From positions 1,178,001 through 1,242,000 of the forward strand of contig NZ_JAPEPC010000001.1 in the NCBI RefSeq assembly GCF_026340465.1: a stretch of DNA of 64,000 nucleotides. Reading direction: 5' to 3'. Below, in pieces: positions 61,361 through 64,000 of the stretch. A model generated the notes under the pieces. That model was not told the DNA's origin. It saw only the letters and a list, made by a program, of their open reading frames with translations, and did no database searches. Positions within the stretch are counted from its first letter, which is position 1. Every line of letters starts with the position of its first letter. The translations under genes and the position numbers were made by a program. The stretch is from Streptomyces sp. NBC_01306 (GTDB lineage Bacteria > Actinomycetota > Actinomycetes > Streptomycetales > Streptomycetaceae).

Positions 61361-62254
61361 TCAGACGACTATGACCCGGCGCCCGCGCGTGTGACCGGCA
61401 TGACTGTCGATGTGCGCTGCCGCGGCCTCGGCCAGCGTGTACGACTTCTCGACCGGGATGTGGAGCTTCCCCCGCGAGATGAGGGCGGCCGCCTCGGCGA
61501 GCGCATCCGGCACGCTCCCGGCCACACCGGAGAACCGGACACCGAGGGCCGGCGCACCGAGATCGGCGATGGAGATCACCTTCTGCGGATCCCCGGTCAG
61601 CTCGACGAGCTCACCGATCACGCCCGTACCGGCCAGATCGAGAGCCGCGTCGACGTGGCCGAGCTGCCGCACCCGCTCGACCCAGCCCTCGCCGTACGTC
61701 GTGGCGACGGCACCCAGGCTCCGTAGATAGTCCTGGTTCGCGGCGCCGGCCGTGCCGATCACCGCGATGCCGCGGTCGCGGGCGATCTGCAGCACCGCCG
61801 AGCCGACTCCCCCGGACGCACCGCTGACCAGCAGCGTCTGCCCGGAGCGCACACCGGTCTCGCGGATGACGCGCAGCGCAGTCTCCACCACGGAGGGGTA
61901 CCCGGCCGCCTCTTCGAACGTCAGGCCCTCGGGCATCCGGGCCCAGGCCGACAGCACGGCGAACTCGGCGTAGGTGCTCGCCCCTTCACCGAACACATGG
62001 TCGCCGGCCTCGACCCCTTCGACGCCCTCGCCGACCTCGTCCACCACCCCGGCGGCGTCCAGCCCGACACCGGAGGGCAACTCGGTCGGATGGGCCCCCA
62101 GGACCTGGCCTTCACGGACCCTCCAGTCGACGGGGTTCACACCCGCCGCCCGCACGGCGATACGTATCCGGCCGGGGCCCGCATGGGGCTCCTCGGCATC
62201 TATGAGTTGCAGAACGTCCGGACCGCCGAACTCGGCGAAGCTCACTTTCTTCAT
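61361..62254 (-). CDS. NADP-dependent quinone-oxidoreductase-type dehydrogenase (MDR superfamily)
   Basis: This 297-residue protein has a GroES-like N-domain (IAVRAAGVNPVDWRVREG), a Rossmann domain with LLVSGASGGVGSAVLQIA and the C-terminal RGKLHIPVEKSYTLAEA. It lacks the zinc cysteines of alcohol dehydrogenases, as is normal for quinone oxidoreductases. It diverges from a TetR gene over a small palindrome, so it is likely induced by an electrophile or quinone. Confidence 0.9.
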   Translation of the reverse strand: MKKVSFAEFGGPDVLQLIDAEEPHAGPGRIRIAVRAAGVNPVDWRVREGQVLGAHPTELPSGVGLDAAGVVDEVGEGVEGVEAGDHVFGEGASTYAEFAVLSAWARMPEGLTFEEAAGYPSVVETALRVIRETGVRSGQTLLVSGASGGVGSAVLQIARDRGIAVIGTAGAANQDYLRSLGAVATTYGEGWVERVRQLGHVDAALDLAGTGVIGELVELTGDPQKVISIADLGAPALGVRFSGVAGSVPDALAEAAALISRGKLHIPVEKSYTLAEAAAAHIDSHAGHTRGRRVIVV

Positions 62255-62270
62255 GCGGTCGAACGTAGCA

Positions 62271-62281
62271 CTAACCGTTAG
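62271..62281. promoter_or_regulatory. Probable TetR operator
   Basis: CTAAC-C-GTTAG, a perfect 5+1+5 palindrome extended by partly matching flanks, lies between the divergent oxidoreductase and TetR genes. Confidence 0.6.
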
Positions 62282-62324
62282 CGTTTAACAACGACTACGC
62301 CTTTGTAACTGATAGCATCACGGC

Positions 62325-62894
62325 ATGACCGAGCCGCCCGGACGCCGTGAGCGCAAGAAGGCCGCGACCCGCCAGAAGATCGCTGACACCGCCCTGCGGC
62401 TGTTCCTGGAACGCGGGTACGACGCGGTGGGCATCCGCGATGTGGCCGCCGAGGCCGACGTGGCCGTCACCACGCTCTTCTCCCACTTCGCCTCGAAAGA
62501 GGCCCTGGTGTTCGAGCGGGACGACGACTTCGAGCAACGCCTCATCCAGGCGGCCACGGGCCGGGCTCCGCACGAGCCGCTCATCCCTGCGCTGCGCCGC
62601 GAGATCCTGGCCCTGGTGCGACATTGCACAGCGGACAGCGCCGCCCCGATCTGGCACATGGTGGACGGATCACCCGCCCTGCGGGAGTACGAGGAGTCGA
62701 TGAGGCTGCGCCATGCGGAGTCGCTGGCAACAGCCATCGCCGCCGATCCCGGCCTGTCACGGACCACAACGGCCTGCCGGACGATCGCGAGGTTCGTGAT
62801 CGACGCCTATTCACTGGCCCGCGAGGCGGCCGATCCGCAGGCCGCGGTGGACGAGATCTTCCGGATGATCGAGGCGGCCTGGGAGGTCACCTGA
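62325..62894 (+). CDS. TetR family regulator of the adjacent oxidoreductase
   Basis: This 189-residue protein has an HTH at about residues 12-60 (TRQKIADTALRLFLERGYDA, then VGIRDVAAEADVAVTTLFSHFASKE), followed by a helical ligand domain. It starts 70 bases from the divergent oxidoreductase gene, with a small palindrome between. Local repression of an inducible oxidoreductase is the usual logic of this arrangement. Confidence 0.9.
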   Translation: MTEPPGRRERKKAATRQKIADTALRLFLERGYDAVGIRDVAAEADVAVTTLFSHFASKEALVFERDDDFEQRLIQAATGRAPHEPLIPALRREILALVRHCTADSAAPIWHMVDGSPALREYEESMRLRHAESLATAIAADPGLSRTTTACRTIARFVIDAYSLAREAADPQAAVDEIFRMIEAAWEVT

Positions 62895-63099
62895 CCTTCC
62901 CGCGCTTTCCGGACCGGGTGCCCGGCACCGGGCATCCGGGACCGGGACCGCACCGGGACATCAGAAAAGCAGAAAATAAAAAGACGGCACGGGGCTGAGC
63001 GGCGAATCCGACAGGACGGATACGGCAGGACGGATACGGCAGAGGGAAAAGCCGAAATCCCCCGCCCCTTTATCCCCTCCGCTGTATACGGCAGCACTG
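62895..63099. other. 205-base gap with hairpin and 14-bp direct repeat
   Basis: A stem TGCCCG / CGGGCA with CCGGA / TCCGG flanks (about 62910-62939) follows the TetR stop and may terminate it. The 14-mer CAGGACGGATACGG is directly repeated at 63012-63025 and 63026-63039. No gene is seen. Confidence 0.6.
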
Positions 63100-63777
63100 T
63101 TAATCAGTGATGCCCGCAATGTTTACAGCATGTTGCGAATCCCTCACGCGCCCCTGCTTCCGCAGCCGGTGCGCCGCCATGGCGCGTTCGGCGTGCACCG
63201 CGGTCAGAGCGCGGGCCCGCTCCGCGTCGCCGCGCGCCACCGCGTCCACGATCGAGCCGTGCTCGGCCCAGGACACGACAGGAAGGGCCGGCTGGTCGAC
63301 CGCGTACATCCAGCTGATCTTCTGCCGCAGCTGACCGAGCAGCGTGGTCAGCGCCGAACTGCCCGACGCCTGCGCCAGCGTCTCGTGGAACCAGCCGCCG
63401 AGCGACCGCAGATCCTCGCCCTGGCCGCGCCCGGCCCGCTCCTGCCCCAGCCTGACCAGGCCGCGGAGCACCTTCAGATGGGCTTCGGTCCGCCACTGGG
63501 CGGCGCGCGCCGCACCCATCGGCTCCAGCAGTATCCGTATCTCCAGCAGGTCGGCCGCCTCCCGCTCGGTCGGCTCGGCGACACAGGCGCCCGCGTGCCG
63601 GCGGGTGACCACGAACCCCTCGGATTCCAGGGTCCGCAGGGCTTCGCGGACCGGGACACGGGAGACGCCGTACCGGCGCGCGAGCACCTCCTCGGTCAGC
63701 CGGCCGCCCCGCTCGTACACCCCCGAGATGATGTCGTCCCGGATTGCCGTGCATACCGAATGTGCGGGAACGCGCAT
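63100..63777 (-). CDS. GntR family regulator, FCD subfamily
   Basis: This 225-residue protein has a winged helix at about residues 6-70 (CTAIRDDIISGVYERGGRLT, RRYGVSRVPVREALRTLESE) and an FCD domain (RILLEPMGAARAAQW, WFHETLAQASGSS, EHGSIVDAVARGDA, VHAERAMAAHR). The metal-site His residues of FCD proteins are present. No co-directed catabolic gene is within the window, so its targets are unknown. A strong palindrome lies 111 bases upstream of the start. Confidence 0.9.
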   Translation of the reverse strand: MRVPAHSVCTAIRDDIISGVYERGGRLTEEVLARRYGVSRVPVREALRTLESEGFVVTRRHAGACVAEPTEREAADLLEIRILLEPMGAARAAQWRTEAHLKVLRGLVRLGQERAGRGQGEDLRSLGGWFHETLAQASGSSALTTLLGQLRQKISWMYAVDQPALPVVSWAEHGSIVDAVARGDAERARALTAVHAERAMAAHRLRKQGRVRDSQHAVNIAGITD

Positions 63778-63887
63778 GACCGAACCTCCGCATCGACGCC
63801 CGCATATCGCGGTCTGTGCACACCTGTGCGGCGACTCTATGGCAGGGCATGTTAATTCCCGAAGGCCCCCGGTAAATCATGGATATC

Positions 63888-63903
63888 TTTTGGCCGGCCA
63901 AAA
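63888..63903. promoter_or_regulatory. Perfect 16-bp palindrome upstream of gntR
   Basis: TTTTGGCC-GGCCAAAA is perfectly self-complementary and AT-ended in a GC-rich genome. It lies upstream of the FCD-GntR gene and is a likely autoregulatory operator. Confidence 0.6.
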
Positions 63904-63958
63904 ACCGGACGTACGAACACCCGGCGCGAGGAAAATACCCGTGCGAACCCCGGAACGC

Positions 63959-63993
63959 GTGTGGCCCCGGCGCGACGAGCGCCGGGGCCACAC
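63959..63993. terminator. Strong terminator at the window edge
   Basis: GTGTGGCCCCGGCGC and GCGCCGGGGCCACAC form a perfect 15-bp stem around GACGA. It probably ends a gene lying beyond the window and oriented toward it. Confidence 0.8.
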
Positions 63994-64000
63994 GGGACAG

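Overview
The window is chromosomal DNA of a Streptomyces-type actinomycete: very high GC, heavy use of GTG and TTG starts, strong codon-position GC bias, and a gene order that matches the conserved dut / cutRS / sepH / ptsH neighbourhood I know from Streptomyces coelicolor and, in part, the Rv2689c-Rv2701c block of Mycobacterium tuberculosis. No rRNA, tRNA, CRISPR array or intact transposon was seen.

Region 1 (1-9.8 kb) is accessory. It opens with the tail of a DUF2075 protein that runs straight into a frameshifted relic of a PglY/BrxC-type phage-defence ATPase. Next is a TetR regulator, divergent from a five-gene set: GH3 beta-glucosidase, GH1 beta-glucosidase, Cys-type sulfatase, MFS transporter and a formylglycine-generating enzyme. 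A perfect 10-bp inverted repeat lies between the regulator and the set. This reads as a self-contained pathway for a sulfated beta-glycoside: import by the MFS protein, desulfation by a sulfatase activated by its own maturase, and hydrolysis by two glucosidases.

Region 2 (9.9-34.9 kb) is core with an insert. An RNA uracil methyltransferase, a KimA-like K+ transporter, two TrkA-type proteins, DUF3159 and an OB-fold protein are followed by kdpED, a PaoABCD-like molybdenum aldehyde oxidoreductase operon with its own TetR regulator, and kdpFABC. DUF3710, dut, a thioesterase, DUF3093, a hypothetical protein and DUF4193 then resume the mycobacterial order. kdpD and the kdpFABC operon share a 13-bp upstream sequence at similar distance and in the same orientation, and kdpF is preceded by a 27-residue membrane peptide.

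Region 3 (34.9-46.6 kb) carries cutRS, an inositol monophosphatase, an actinobacterial ferrochelatase, an MFS protein overlapping a sugar-lactone oxidase, a Pro/Ser/Gly-tailed membrane protein, the division regulator sepH, a sulfurtransferase and a two-domain VOC protein.

Region 4 (46.6-55.2 kb) is an accessory catabolic operon on the minus strand: an argininosuccinate-lyase-like C-N lyase, a polar amino-acid ABC transporter (permease, ATPase, lipoprotein), two NodB-fold hydrolases and an MmgE/PrpD protein. A divergent FCD-type GntR regulator is encoded beside two palindromic operators. MmgE/PrpD plus ArgH-like lyase recalls iminodisuccinate epimerase plus C-N lyase, so uptake and breakdown of an N-substituted aspartate is the best guess.

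Region 5 (55.2-64 kb) returns to core: tdk, an alkaline-phosphatase-fold protein, DUF5998, a Pat-like acetyltransferase/acyl-CoA synthetase fusion and ptsH with a DasR site. A TetR/oxidoreductase pair and an FCD-GntR gene close the window.
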